Source of the DNA: Geodermatophilus sp. DSM 44513
Lineage (GTDB): Bacteria > Actinomycetota > Actinomycetes > Mycobacteriales > Geodermatophilaceae
Length of the DNA stretch: 64,000 nucleotides
NCBI RefSeq assembly: GCF_032460525.1
Contig: NZ_CP135963.1
Location: 1,550,001 to 1,614,000 of the forward strand
Direction of reading: 5' to 3'
The notes below the pieces were generated by a model, which was given only the letters and a program-made list of their open reading frames with translations, was not told where the DNA came from and did no database searches. Position 1 is the first letter of the stretch. Each line of letters begins with the position of its first letter. This document shows, in pieces, positions 1 to 9,384 of this stretch. The position numbers were made by a program, and so were the translations under genes.

Positions 1-170
1 GCGTGCAGCGCGTCCTTGCTCGGGAAGTGGTGCAGCAGGCCGGTCTTGGACAGCCCCACGGAGTCGGCGACGTCCTGCACGGAGGTCTTGGCGAACCCGC
101 GCCGGGCGAACAGCGCGGCGGCGCACTCGAGGATGCCGTCGTCGGCCTGCTGGCGGAACGGACGGGCCAC
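1..170 (-). CDS. TetR-family regulator, N-terminal part (cut by window edge)
   Basis: Only the N-terminal 56 residues or so are in the window. They form a TetR helix-turn-helix: a first helix around ILECAAALFARRGFAKT, then a recognition stretch SVQDVADSVGLSKTGLLHHF and the usual FPSK.DAL continuation. The GTG start at 168-170 gives a normal short TetR leader. The gene is divergent from tartrate dehydrogenase, with an inverted repeat between them, so it probably represses that gene and itself. The ligand domain lies outside the window, so the inducer cannot be guessed. Family call is firm; the target is inferred from position. Confidence 0.85.
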   Translation of the reverse strand, partial: MARPFRQQADDGILECAAALFARRGFAKTSVQDVADSVGLSKTGLLHHFPSKDALH

Positions 171-192
171 GTCCGGGGACGGTACCCGGCTC

Positions 193-209
193 CCGACCGA
201 ACCGGTCGG
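193..209. promoter_or_regulatory. Candidate TetR operator
   Basis: An inverted repeat CCGACC-N5-GGTCGG lies between the divergent tetR and tartrate dehydrogenase genes, followed by further GGTCGG/ACGGACCG copies up to about 232. TetR proteins bind short dyads in such positions. In DNA this GC-rich a 6-bp arm is weak evidence. Confidence 0.35.
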
Positions 210-278
210 AGAACGGACCGGAGCGGTCGGTGTCGCGGCCGGGTGGCCGGGGGACGTGCCGGGCGGTGGACTGGACCC

Positions 279-1343
279 ATGACCCGCCACCGCATCGCGC
301 TCGTGCCCGGCGACGGCATCGGCACCGAGGTGCTCCCACCGGCCGAGGCGGTGCTGGAGGCCGTGGGCCGCCGGCACGGCCTCGAGTTCGCCTTCGACTC
401 CTTCGACTGGTCCTGCCAGCGGTACCTGGCGGAGGGCGCGATGATGCCGGCCGACGGGCTGGACCGGATCCGCTCCCACGACGCCGTCCTGCTCGGCGCG
501 GTCGGCTGGCCCGGCGTGCCCGACCACGTGTCGCTGTGGGGGCTGCTGATCCCCATCCGGCGCGAGTTCCGGCAGTACGTCAACCTGCGCCCGGTCAAGG
601 TGCTGCAGGGGGTGCCCAGCCCGCTGCGCGACGCCGGCGCCGGGGACGTCGACATCGTCGTCGTCCGGGAGAACGTCGAGGGGGAGTACTCCGAGGTCGG
701 CGGCCGGGTGGGCCGGGGCACCCCGGAGGAGTTCGCGGTGCAGGAGGCGGTGTTCACCCGCCGGGGCATCACCCGGATCGCCGAGTACGCCTACGCGCTG
801 GCCGAGCAGCGCGGCCGGCACGTCACCTCGGCGACGAAGAGCAACGGGATCGTGCACACCATGCCGTTCTGGGACGAGGTGGTGGCCGAGGTCGCCGCCC
901 GGCACCCGGACGTGCGCAGCGACAAGGAGCACATCGACGCCCTCGCGGCCAAGCTGGTGCTCGCCCCCGGGCGGTTCGACGTGATCGTCGGCTCCAACCT
1001 CTTCGGCGACATCCTCAGCGACCTGGCCGCCGCGGTGGCCGGCAGCATCGGCGTCGCGCCGGCGGGCAACCTCAACCCCGAGCGGGAGTTCCCCTCGATG
1101 TTCGAGCCGGTGCACGGCTCGGCCCCCGACATCGCCGGGCAGGGCCGGGCCAACCCGCTCGGGGCGATGTGGTCGGCGGCCATGATGCTGGACCACCTGG
1201 GCCACCCCGAGGCCGGCGCCGACCTGCTCGCCGCCGCCTTCGGCGCGCTGGCCGACGGGGTGCGCACCGCCGACCTGGGCGGCACCGCCGACACCGCCGG
1301 CTACACCCGCGCGGTGCTCGACCGGGTGGGCACGTCCCGCTGA
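279..1343 (+). CDS. ttuC: Tartrate dehydrogenase/decarboxylase (isocitrate/isopropylmalate dehydrogenase superfamily)
   Basis: This 354-residue NAD-dependent beta-decarboxylating dehydrogenase oxidises tartrate or D-malate in the cytoplasm. The N-terminus has the nucleotide-fold start RIALVPGDGIGTEV. Residues near 80-150 carry the tartrate dehydrogenase pattern SLWGLLIPIRREF..YVNLRPVK and VVRENVEGEYSEVGGR. SATKSNGI (substrate Lys region) and GSNLFGDILSDL (metal-binding Asp residues) follow. The SLWG...VPSPL block separates it from LeuB and Icd. Start is the ATG at 279; upstream in-frame sequence has no family similarity. It stands alone, divergent from a TetR regulator, suggesting substrate-inducible expression. 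D-malate dehydrogenase activity cannot be excluded. Confidence 0.85.
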   Translation: MTRHRIALVPGDGIGTEVLPPAEAVLEAVGRRHGLEFAFDSFDWSCQRYLAEGAMMPADGLDRIRSHDAVLLGAVGWPGVPDHVSLWGLLIPIRREFRQYVNLRPVKVLQGVPSPLRDAGAGDVDIVVVRENVEGEYSEVGGRVGRGTPEEFAVQEAVFTRRGITRIAEYAYALAEQRGRHVTSATKSNGIVHTMPFWDEVVAEVAARHPDVRSDKEHIDALAAKLVLAPGRFDVIVGSNLFGDILSDLAAAVAGSIGVAPAGNLNPEREFPSMFEPVHGSAPDIAGQGRANPLGAMWSAAMMLDHLGHPEAGADLLAAAFGALADGVRTADLGGTADTAGYTRAVLDRVGTSR

Positions 1344-1370
1344 CTGCCTCCCGCGCGCGGGAGGCAGTCA
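1341..1370. terminator. Perfect 30-bp palindrome terminator at the end of ttuC
   Basis: Twelve-base arms TGACTGCCTCCC/GGGAGGCAGTCA flank GCGCGC, itself self-complementary, giving an uninterrupted 30-bp palindrome. The ttuC stop codon TGA is its first three bases. No T-run follows, typical of high-GC actinobacterial stem-loop terminators. It separates ttuC from pyc. Confidence 0.75.
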
Positions 1371-1448
1371 GCTGCCCGCGGCGGGGCCGTTCTGACAGGC
1401 TCGGGTCGCCGTCCCGACCCGTGCGCGGCCTCGACCCCTAGGAGCAGC

Positions 1449-4400
1449 GTGTTCACCAAGGTGCTGGTCGCCAACCGCGGCGAGATCGCGGTGCGGGCCT
1501 TCCGCGCGGCCTACGAGCTGGGCGCCGAGACCGTCGCCGTCTTCCCCTGGGAGGACCGCAACTCCGTGCACCGGCTCAAGGCCGACGAGAGCTACCAGAT
1601 CGGCGAGGAGGGCCACCCGGTCCGCGCCTACCTGTCGGTCGAGGAGGTCGTCGGCGCGGCCCGGCGGGCGGGGGCGGACGCCGTCTACCCCGGCTACGGG
1701 TTCCTGTCGGAGAACCCGGAGCTCGCCGCGGCCTGCGAGCGGGCGGGGATCTCCTTCGTCGGCCCGCCGGCGTCGGTGCTCCAGCTCACCGGCAACAAGG
1801 CGCGGGCGATCGCCGCCGCCCGGGAGGCCGGCCTGCCGGTGCTGGCCTCCACCGAGCCCAGCGACGACCTGGACACGCTGCTGGCCGCGGCCGAGCAGCT
1901 GCCGTTCCCGGTGTTCGTCAAGGCCGTCGCCGGCGGCGGCGGGCGCGGCATGCGCCGCGTCGAGGACGCCGGCGAGCTGGCCGGCGCGGTGCAGGCGGCG
2001 ATGCGGGAGGCGGAGTCCGCCTTCGGCGACGCCACGGTGTTCCTCGAGCAGGCGGTCGTCGAGCCCCGGCACATCGAGGTGCAGGTCCTCGCCGACGGGG
2101 ACGGGAACGTGGTGCACCTGTTCGAGCGGGACTGCTCGGTGCAGCGCCGGCACCAGAAGGTCGTCGAGCTGGCGCCGGCGCCCAACCTGGACCCGGAGTT
2201 GCGGGAGCGGATCTGCGCCGACGCGGTCGCCTTCGCCCGGGCCATCGGCTACGTCAACGCCGGCACCGTGGAGTTCCTGCTCGACCGCGACGGCCGGCAC
2301 GTGTTCATCGAGATGAACCCGCGCATCCAGGTCGAGCACACGGTCACCGAGGAGGTCACCGACGTCGACCTGGTGCAGTCCCAGCTGCGGATCGCCTCGG
2401 GGGAGACGCTGGCCGACCTGGGCCTGTCCCAGGACACCATCGTGCTGCGCGGCGCGGCGCTGCAGTGCCGGATCACCACCGAGGACCCGGCCAACGGCTT
2501 CCGCCCGGACACCGGCCGGATCACCGCCTACCGCTCCCCGGGCGGTGCGGGGGTGCGGCTGGACGGCGGCTCGTCGCTGGGCGCGGAGGTCGGCGCGCAC
2601 TTCGACTCGATGCTGGTGAAGCTGACCTGCCGCGGGCGGGACTTCGGCATCGCGGTGGCCCGGGCCCGCCGCGCGGTGGCCGAGTTCCGCATCCGCGGCG
2701 TGGCCACCAACATCCCGTTCCTGCAGGCGCTGCTCGACGACCCGGACTTCGCCGCCGGACGGGTCACCACGTCGTTCATCGAGCAGCGCCCGCACCTGCT
2801 CACCGCGCGCAGCTCCGCCGACCGCGGCACCAAGCTGCTCACCTACCTGGCCGACGTCACCGTCAACCGGCCGCACGGCGAGCGCCCGCACCTGGTGGAC
2901 CCGGCGGACAAGCTGCCCCCCGTCGACCTGGGCACGCCGCCGCCGGACGGCTCGCGCCAGCGGCTGCTGGCGCTGGGCCCGGAGGCCTTCGCCGCGGAGC
3001 TGCGGGCGCAGACCCCGCTGGCGGTCACCGACACCACCTTCCGCGACGCCCACCAGTCGCTGCTGGCCACGCGGGTGCGCACCAAGGACCTGCTCGCCGT
3101 GGCCGGGCACGTCGCCCGCACCGCCCCGCAGCTGCTCAGCCTGGAGTGCTGGGGCGGGGCCACCTACGACGTGGCGCTGCGCTTCCTGCACGAGGACCCC
3201 TGGGAGCGGCTGGCCGCGTTGCGCGAGGCGGTGCCCAACGTCTGCCTGCAGATGCTGCTCCGCGGCCGCAACACCGTCGGCTACACCCCCTACCCGGAGG
3301 CCGTGACCGACGCGTTCGTGCGCGAGGCGGCGTCCTGCGGTCTGGACGTCTTCCGGGTGTTCGACGCCCTCAACGACGTCGGGCAGATGCGCCCGGCGAT
3401 CGACGCCGTCCGGGCGACCGGGACCGCGGTCGCGGAGGTCGCGCTGTGCTACACCGGCGACCTGTCCGACCCCGGCGAGACGTTGTACACGCTGGACTAC
3501 TACCTGCGGCTGGCCGAGCAGATCGTGGAGGCCGGCGCCCACGTGCTGGCGATCAAGGACATGGCCGGGCTGCTGCGCCCGCCGGCGGCAGCCCGGCTGG
3601 TGACCGCGCTGCGCGAGCGCTTCGACCTCCCCGTGCACCTGCACACCCACGACACCGCCGGCGGTCAGCTGGCCACCCTGCTGGCCGCCTGGCAGGCGGG
3701 GGTGGACGCCGTGGACGGCGCGGTGGCCTCCATGGCCGGGACGACCAGCCAGCCGCCGCTGTCGGCCATCGTGGCCGCGACCGACACCACCGAGCGGGCC
3801 ACCGGGCTGAGCCTGGCCGCGGTCAACGACCTGGAGCCCTACTGGGAGGCGGTGCGCCGGGTCTACGCGCCGTTCGAGTCCGGGCTGCCCTCGCCCACCG
3901 GGCGGGTCTACACCCACGAGATCCCCGGCGGGCAGCTGTCCAACCTGCGCCAGCAGGCGATCGCCCTGGGGCTGGGGCAGCGGTTCGAGGAGGTAGAGGA
4001 CGCCTACGCCGCCGCCGACCGGCTGCTCGGCCGGCTGGTCAAGGTCACGCCGTCGTCCAAGGTGGTCGGTGACCTGGCGCTGCAGCTGGTCGGCTCCGGG
4101 GTGGGCGTGGAGGACTTCGCCGCCGAGCCCGGGAAGTACGACCTGCCCGACTCGGTCATCGGCTTCCTGCGCGGCGAGCTCGGCGACCCGCCCGGTGGGT
4201 GGCCCGAGCCGTTCCGCTCCCGGGCGCTGGAGGGACGCCGTCCCGCCGAGCCGCCGGCCGAGCTGTCCCCCGACGACGAGCGCGGGCTCACCGAGTCGCC
4301 GCGGTCGACGCTCAACCGGCTGCTGTTCCCCGGGCCGACCCGCGACTTCGACACCCACGGCGAGCAGTACGGCGACGTATCGGTGCTGCCGACCAAGGAG

Positions 4401-4823
4401 TTCCTCTACGGCCTGCGCCCCGGCGACGAGCACGCCGTGGACATCGAGCCCGGGGTCACCCTGCTCATGGGCATCGAGGCGATCAGCGACCCCGACGAGC
4501 GCGGCATGCGCACCGTCATGTGCACGCTCAACGGGCAGCTGCGGCCGGTGTCGGTGCGCGACCGCTCGGTGGAGGCCGCCGTCAAGGCCGCGGAGAAGGC
4601 CGACCGCAGCGACCAGCGCCAGGTCGCGGCCCCCTTCGCCGGCGTGGTCAGCCTGCAGGTGGGCGAGGGCGACAGCGTGACCGCCGGGCAGGCGATCGCC
4701 ACCATCGAGGCGATGAAGATGGAGGCCTCCATCACCGCCCCGGTCGCGGGCACCGTCGAGCGGCTGGCGATCGACTCCGTGCAGCAGGTGGAGGGCGGTG
4801 ACCTGCTCGTCGTCCTGCGGTAG
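1449..4823 (+). CDS. pyc: Pyruvate carboxylase
   Basis: This 1124-residue, single-chain biotin enzyme carboxylates pyruvate to oxaloacetate (anaplerosis, gluconeogenesis). Order: biotin carboxylase domain (about 1-450; ATP-grasp glycine loop AGGGGRGMRR, FIEMNPRIQVEH catalytic region), carboxyltransferase TIM barrel (about 525-800; VTDTTFRDAHQSLLATR, metal His pair in HLHTHDTAGG), the PYC/OADA tetramerisation region, and a C-terminal biotinyl domain with EAMKMEAS, whose Lys is biotinylated. Length fits alpha4-type pyruvate carboxylases. The GTG start has AGGAG five bases upstream. It follows a terminator, so it has its own promoter. Confidence 0.97.
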   Translation: MFTKVLVANRGEIAVRAFRAAYELGAETVAVFPWEDRNSVHRLKADESYQIGEEGHPVRAYLSVEEVVGAARRAGADAVYPGYGFLSENPELAAACERAGISFVGPPASVLQLTGNKARAIAAAREAGLPVLASTEPSDDLDTLLAAAEQLPFPVFVKAVAGGGGRGMRRVEDAGELAGAVQAAMREAESAFGDATVFLEQAVVEPRHIEVQVLADGDGNVVHLFERDCSVQRRHQKVVELAPAPNLDPELRERICADAVAFARAIGYVNAGTVEFLLDRDGRHVFIEMNPRIQVEHTVTEEVTDVDLVQSQLRIASGETLADLGLSQDTIVLRGAALQCRITTEDPANGFRPDTGRITAYRSPGGAGVRLDGGSSLGAEVGAHFDSMLVKLTCRGRDFGIAVARARRAVAEFRIRGVATNIPFLQALLDDPDFAAGRVTTSFIEQRPHLLTARSSADRGTKLLTYLADVTVNRPHGERPHLVDPADKLPPVDLGTPPPDGSRQRLLALGPEAFAAELRAQTPLAVTDTTFRDAHQSLLATRVRTKDLLAVAGHVARTAPQLLSLECWGGATYDVALRFLHEDPWERLAALREAVPNVCLQMLLRGRNTVGYTPYPEAVTDAFVREAASCGLDVFRVFDALNDVGQMRPAIDAVRATGTAVAEVALCYTGDLSDPGETLYTLDYYLRLAEQIVEAGAHVLAIKDMAGLLRPPAAARLVTALRERFDLPVHLHTHDTAGGQLATLLAAWQAGVDAVDGAVASMAGTTSQPPLSAIVAATDTTERATGLSLAAVNDLEPYWEAVRRVYAPFESGLPSPTGRVYTHEIPGGQLSNLRQQAIALGLGQRFEEVEDAYAAADRLLGRLVKVTPSSKVVGDLALQLVGSGVGVEDFAAEPGKYDLPDSVIGFLRGELGDPPGGWPEPFRSRALEGRRPAEPPAELSPDDERGLTESPRSTLNRLLFPGPTRDFDTHGEQYGDVSVLPTKEFLYGLRPGDEHAVDIEPGVTLLMGIEAISDPDERGMRTVMCTLNGQLRPVSVRDRSVEAAVKAAEKADRSDQRQVAAPFAGVVSLQVGEGDSVTAGQAIATIEAMKMEASITAPVAGTVERLAIDSVQQVEGGDLLVVLR

Positions 4824-5049
4824 CGCGAGGCCCGGCGGGGGCCGCCGTGTCGCCGGGCGCGGACGCTGTGTGACCGACGGACCGGGGTGTCGCATTCCTC
4901 CCGTCCCGGTCGCATCAGCCGGGCGCGGGCGGGGCACGGCCCCTGTGCGCTGCGGCGGACGGGGACGCGTGACCCGTGCCCTGCGGCGCTGCCCCGCGGG
5001 GCACGGGGAGTGGGGGCGACCCCAGCGGCAGCACGGGACGGAGCACGGT

Positions 5050-7053
5050 GTGACCACGGTCGACGGGGGTCGGCAGACCCTGGGTGACCGCTACGAACTC
5101 CAGGAGCTGATCGCCACCGGCGGGATGGGGCAGGTCTGGCGCGGCCGGGACACCATGCTCGACCGGCCGGTCGCGGTGAAGGTGCTGCGCAGCGAGTACG
5201 CCGACGACGCCACCTTCCTCGCCCGGTTCCGCGCCGAGGCCCGCCACGCCGCCGGCCTGAGCCACCCCAACATCGCCACCGTCCTGGACTACGGCGAGGG
5301 GACGGCGGCGGACACCGGCGAGAACCTGGCCTACCTGGTGATGGAGCTGGTGGACGGCGCCCCGCTGTCCGCGCTGCTCGCCGAGGAGGGCCGGCTGGAG
5401 CCCGACGCGGCGCTGTCCGTGCTGTCCCAGGCCGCCGCCGGGCTGGCCGAGGCGCACCGCGCCGGCGTGGTGCACCGCGACGTCAAGCCCGGCAACATCC
5501 TGGTCCGCCCCGACGGCAGCGTGAAGCTCACCGACTTTGGCATCGCCACCTCGGCGGAGAGCGTGCCGCTCACCGGCACCGGTCAGGTGATCGGCACCGC
5601 GCAGTACATGTCCCCCGAGCAGGCCGCCGGCGAACCGGTCAGCCCGGCCAGCGACGTCTACGCGCTGGGCCTGGTCGGGTACGAGTCGCTGACCGGCCAC
5701 CCCGCCTTCGGCGGCACCAACCCGGTGACCGTCGCGCTCAAGCGCGTCCAGGAGGACCCGGACCCGCTGCCCGCCGACGTCCCGCCCGACGTCCGGCACC
5801 TCATCGACGCCGCGCTGACCAAGGACCCGCAGGACCGGCTCGCCGACGGCGACGCGTTCCTGCACGCCCTCGAGGAGACGGTGCACCGGACGCCGGGCAC
5901 CGCGACGCTCACCCGGCCGATCGCCCCGGGCGCCGTCGCCGCGGCCGTCCCGTCGGCGGCGCAGCCGGCGGCCTCTGCTGCCCCGTCGACCCGGGGGGTG
6001 CCGCCCGTCCGGACCCGGCACCGCGGGACCGGGCAGCCGTCCCGTCGCCGGCCGCTGCTGGTGGCTCTGGCCGTGCTCGCCGTCGTGTTGCTCGGCGGCG
6101 GCGCGGTCGTGTTGCTCGGCGGGCAGGAGGGAGACGGCGGCTCGGTGGCCTCCGCGCCGTCGGCCGACGCCGCCCTCGAGGGCGGACTGGTGCTGAGCGC
6201 CGCCGACTACGTGGGCCGGCCGGTCGAGGAGGTCGCCGCGGAGCTGACCGGCTTCGGCCTGACGGTGGACCAGCAGCCGGAGGTCGCGCCGGACGCCGCC
6301 CCAGGCACGGTCACCGCACTGGACCCGGCCGGCACCGAGGTGCGGCCCGGGGACCGGGTGGAGGTCGGCGTCGCGACGTCGCCCGAGGCCACCGGTGGGT
6401 CCGCCCCGGCGGAGGACGCCGCCCCGTCGGCCGAGGCCCCTGCCCCGGCGGGCGACTCCTCGGCGGGCGGGTCCTCCTCGGCGGGGGACTCCACCCCCTC
6501 CGAGGGCTCTGCGGCCACCGATCCTGCGCCGAGCGAGGCCGCGCCGAGCGACGCCGCACCGACGGACGCCGCACCGACCGACGCCGCACCGACCGACTCC
6601 GCACCGACCGACTCCGCACCGACGGACTCCGCACCGGCCGACGACGCGTCGCCCTCGGCCGACCCCACCCCGGCGGAGGGCTCGGCACCGGCGGAGAGCT
6701 CGTCCCCGGCGGAGAGCTCGTCCCCGGCGGAGAGCTCGTCCCCGGCGGAGAGCTCGGCACCGGCCGAGGACTCCGCGGCGGCCGAGGAGTCCTCGCCGGC
6801 GCCCACGTCGCCGTCCGCGGAGGCGACCACCGAGGCACCGGAGCCGTCCGCCGAGGCCTCCACCGAGCCGTCCGGCTCGGCCGCGGCCACCTCCGCGTCG
6901 GGCGACGCGGAGTCCTCGTCGGCGGCGTCGGAGTCGTCAGCGCAGTCGTCGGCGGGGTCGACCGCTGAGGAGTCTCCGACGGCCGGCAGCAGCCCGTCGG
7001 AGACCGGGAGCGCCGGCACCACGGCGCCGGAGACGGCCGAGCCCACCGGCTGA
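5050..7053 (+). CDS. Membrane Ser/Thr protein kinase with one PASTA domain and repetitive Ser/Pro tail
   Basis: About 667 residues. The N-terminal kinase domain (15-280) has the glycine loop GGMGQVW, VAVKVLR lysine, catalytic HRDVKPGN, DFGIA and the MSPEQ activation segment. A proline-rich linker leads to a transmembrane helix near 340-360, then a single PASTA domain (about 385-445), and finally 220 residues almost wholly Ser, Pro, Ala, Glu, Thr and Asp. PASTA domains usually sense peptidoglycan; the tail may span or attach to the wall. Start GTG at 5050 follows GGGACGGAG; the longer open frame upstream looks non-coding. Four PASTA copies are usual in PknB, so this is a different orthologue. 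Confidence 0.9.
   Translation: MTTVDGGRQTLGDRYELQELIATGGMGQVWRGRDTMLDRPVAVKVLRSEYADDATFLARFRAEARHAAGLSHPNIATVLDYGEGTAADTGENLAYLVMELVDGAPLSALLAEEGRLEPDAALSVLSQAAAGLAEAHRAGVVHRDVKPGNILVRPDGSVKLTDFGIATSAESVPLTGTGQVIGTAQYMSPEQAAGEPVSPASDVYALGLVGYESLTGHPAFGGTNPVTVALKRVQEDPDPLPADVPPDVRHLIDAALTKDPQDRLADGDAFLHALEETVHRTPGTATLTRPIAPGAVAAAVPSAAQPAASAAPSTRGVPPVRTRHRGTGQPSRRRPLLVALAVLAVVLLGGGAVVLLGGQEGDGGSVASAPSADAALEGGLVLSAADYVGRPVEEVAAELTGFGLTVDQQPEVAPDAAPGTVTALDPAGTEVRPGDRVEVGVATSPEATGGSAPAEDAAPSAEAPAPAGDSSAGGSSSAGDSTPSEGSAATDPAPSEAAPSDAAPTDAAPTDAAPTDSAPTDSAPTDSAPADDASPSADPTPAEGSAPAESSSPAESSSPAESSSPAESSAPAEDSAAAEESSPAPTSPSAEATTEAPEPSAEASTEPSGSAAATSASGDAESSSAASESSAQSSAGSTAEESPTAGSSPSETGSAGTTAPETAEPTG
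6551..6640 (+). repeat. 15-bp tandem repeat inside the kinase tail
   Basis: Six near-identical 15-bp units (ACGCCGCACCGACCG and variants with ACTCC) encode a five-residue repeat of the APTDA/APTDS kind. The period is a multiple of three, so copy-number change keeps the frame. Confidence 0.85.
6688..6759 (+). repeat. 18-bp tandem repeat inside the kinase tail
   Basis: Four consecutive 18-bp units based on CCGGCGGAGAGCTCGTCC (the last diverges in its final bases) encode the six-residue repeat PAESSS. The near-perfect DNA identity suggests recent slippage expansion. Confidence 0.85.
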
Positions 7054-7130
7054 CCGGTCGGCCGGTGGTGCCCACGGGTCGGCGTCCGCGGCCGGTCCGC
7101 TCCTCGCTCGCTGCGATGCTCCCGGCCGCG

Positions 7131-7757
7131 TCAGCCGACGAGCACGACCACCAGCGTGCGCGGACCGTGCACGCCCTCCACCCGCTGCAGCTCGATGTCG
7201 CTGGTCGCCGACGGACCGCTGACCATCGTGAGCGGCGCGTTCGGGTGCAGCCGCGGCAGCGCCTCGGGCACGCTGCCGACCACCTGCCCGGCGTCGACCA
7301 CGCAGACCAGGCAGTCCGGCAGCAGCGAGAGCGCCCGGCGCCCGGACAGCGGGCCGCCGTCGAGCACCAGCGTGCCGGTCTCGGCGATCGCGACCGCGAC
7401 CCCGGTCAGCGTGGCGGCGAACGCGGCGAGCTCCACGGCGGGCCGGCCGTCGTCCTCGCTCGTCCCCTCCGGCCGCCAGCCGGCCGGGACGCCGGGGGCG
7501 ACCACGACCGACGCCGGCTGCCACCCGGCGCCCAGGCCGGTGTCCAGGGCGGCCGCGACGGTCGCACCGACCTCGTCCGGGCCGCAGCGCAGCACCGAGG
7601 CCTTGTAGTCCTCCAGCCGGTCGACGAGGACGTCGAGCTGCTGGGCGGCCGGGCGGTCGTCGGTGGCCCGGTAGTCGCGCGGGACGACGACGTCGGGACG
7701 CCGCTCGCCCAGCGCGGTGCGGATCCGGTCGAGGACCTCCTCGCGTGCGCTCGTCAC
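7131..7757 (-). CDS. lutC: LutC-type lactate utilisation protein (LUD domain)
   Basis: 208 residues with a LUD domain ending in the AIAETGTLVLDGG motif and the LLPDCLVCVVDAGQVV block typical of LutC/YkgG. With LutA and LutB it forms the iron-sulfur complex that oxidises L-lactate to pyruvate. It is the last gene of a minus-strand lutABC operon, 88 bp after lutB. ATG is at 7757. No Fe-S motif is expected or seen in this subunit. Confidence 0.9.
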   Translation of the reverse strand: MTSAREEVLDRIRTALGERRPDVVVPRDYRATDDRPAAQQLDVLVDRLEDYKASVLRCGPDEVGATVAAALDTGLGAGWQPASVVVAPGVPAGWRPEGTSEDDGRPAVELAAFAATLTGVAVAIAETGTLVLDGGPLSGRRALSLLPDCLVCVVDAGQVVGSVPEALPRLHPNAPLTMVSGPSATSDIELQRVEGVHGPRTLVVVLVG

Positions 7758-7845
7758 CGGCCCTCCCCGGCACTCTGGCGCCGCTGCACCCGCGTCCGCG
7801 CCCGTGCACCCGCGCGGGAGTGGCAGGAGACGCGCTGGAGTGCGC

Positions 7846-9384
7846 TCACCGCCCGCGCTCCCGGGTCCACTGCTGCACGAACGTCTCGCGCGGCGGGGCG
7901 GGCAGGTCGCGGCTGCGGGTCCAGCCCGACGCCGGCGGGGGCAGCGCGGCCGGCATGGTCGGCCTCCCGCGGGCCAGGAACCGGCCCAGGGACGCCGCCC
8001 GCTGGGTGAGGTGCCACAGCCGGGGGCTCGACATGGCCCGGGCCAGCACCCGGAAGGCCGCCGCCTCGGGGGTGGTCTTCTGCTGGGCCTCGACGTGCTC
8101 GGCGCGCAGGTGCACCAGGATCGAGGGGATGTCGATGGCCACCGGGCAGGCGTCGTAGCAGGCGCCGCACAGCGAGCTGGCGTAGGGCAGCGAGGCGTTG
8201 TCCTCCACCCCGGTCAGCTGCGGGGACAGCACCGCGCCGATCGGGCCCGGGTAGACCGAGCCGTAGGCGTGCCCGCCGGCGCGCTCGTACACCGGGCAGA
8301 CGTTGAGGCAGGCCGAGCACCGGATGCAGTGCAGCGCCTCGCGGCCCACCTCGTCGGCGAGCACCGCCGTCCGCCCGTTGTCCAGCAGCACCAGGTGGAA
8401 CTCCTGCGGGCCGTCGCCGGGGGTCACCCCGCTCCACATGGAGGTGTAGGGGTTCATCCGCTCCCCGGTGGAGGAGCGGGGCAGCAGCTGCAGGAACACC
8501 TCGAGGTCGCGCCAGGTGGGCACCAGCTTCTCGATGCCCATCACGGTGATCAGCGTCTGCGGCAGGGTCAGGCACATCCGGCCGTTGCCCTCGGACTCGA
8601 CGACGGCCAGCGTGCCCGTCTCGGCGACGGCGAAGTTGGCCCCGCTGATCGCCACGCGGGCGCGCAGGAACCGCTCCCGCAGGTGCGCCCGAGCGGCCAT
8701 GGCCAGCCGGCGCGGCTCGTCGGTGAGCCCGGGGTCCACGCCGGGCATGGTGCGCAGGAAGATCTCCCGGATCTCCGCGCGGTTCTTGTGGATCGCCGGC
8801 ACCAGGATGTGGCTGGGCGCGTCGTCCCCGAGCTGCACGATCAGCTCGGCCAGGTCGGTCTCGTGCGCGGTGATCCCGGCGGCCTCCAGGGCCTCGTTCA
8901 GGCCGATCTCCTGGGTGGCCATCGACTTGACCTTGACCACCTCGTCGGTGCCGGTGGCCTGCACCAGCCGGGTGACGATCTCGTTGGCCTCCTCGGCGTC
9001 GCGGGCCCAGTGCACGGTGCCGCCGCGGGCGGTCACCTGGCGCTCCAGCTCCACCAGGTGCTCGTCGAGGCGGGCCATGGTCGCGGCCTTGAGCGCCTTG
9101 CCGGCCTGGCGCAGCTGCTCCCAGTCGGGCACCTCGCCCACGACCCGGGCCCGCTTGGTGCGGATGGTGGCGGTGGCGTGGCCGAGGTTGGCCCGCAGCT
9201 GCCCGTCGCGCAGCGCGTCCCGGGCGGCCTCGGGGAAGGGCCGGTCACCGCGCAGGTGGCCTACCCCGCGGGGCGCGGTGGGCAGGCCGAGGAACGTCGT
9301 CCCGGACCTCGGCGCGCCGGGTGCCAGGGGGGTCTCGCCCGGGGTCAGGGGCGTCTCGCCGGGGCGGACGGGGGTGGTGGTCAC
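7846..9384 (-). CDS. lutB: LutB-type iron-sulfur lactate utilisation protein
   Basis: 512 residues. The central LUD domain contains VAETGTLAVVESEGNGRMC. The C-terminal ferredoxin-like region has two Cys clusters, HCIRCSACLNVCPVY and SLCGACYDACPV, ligating two 4Fe-4S centres. This is the electron-transfer subunit of the L-lactate oxidising LutABC complex. The N-terminus carries a short PGETPL repeat. Its start overlaps the lutA stop by four bases (ATGA), so the two are translationally coupled. Slightly longer than Bacillus LutB because of the N- and C-terminal extensions. Confidence 0.93.
   Translation of the reverse strand: MTTTPVRPGETPLTPGETPLAPGAPRSGTTFLGLPTAPRGVGHLRGDRPFPEAARDALRDGQLRANLGHATATIRTKRARVVGEVPDWEQLRQAGKALKAATMARLDEHLVELERQVTARGGTVHWARDAEEANEIVTRLVQATGTDEVVKVKSMATQEIGLNEALEAAGITAHETDLAELIVQLGDDAPSHILVPAIHKNRAEIREIFLRTMPGVDPGLTDEPRRLAMAARAHLRERFLRARVAISGANFAVAETGTLAVVESEGNGRMCLTLPQTLITVMGIEKLVPTWRDLEVFLQLLPRSSTGERMNPYTSMWSGVTPGDGPQEFHLVLLDNGRTAVLADEVGREALHCIRCSACLNVCPVYERAGGHAYGSVYPGPIGAVLSPQLTGVEDNASLPYASSLCGACYDACPVAIDIPSILVHLRAEHVEAQQKTTPEAAAFRVLARAMSSPRLWHLTQRAASLGRFLARGRPTMPAALPPPASGWTRSRDLPAPPRETFVQQWTRERGR

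Noticed and set aside
1368..5057. A 1229-codon open frame on the minus strand across pyruvate carboxylase
   Set aside because: It is the antisense shadow of pyc. Its translation is His/Arg/Gly/Gln-rich with no family pattern, and long open antisense frames are expected at this GC content.
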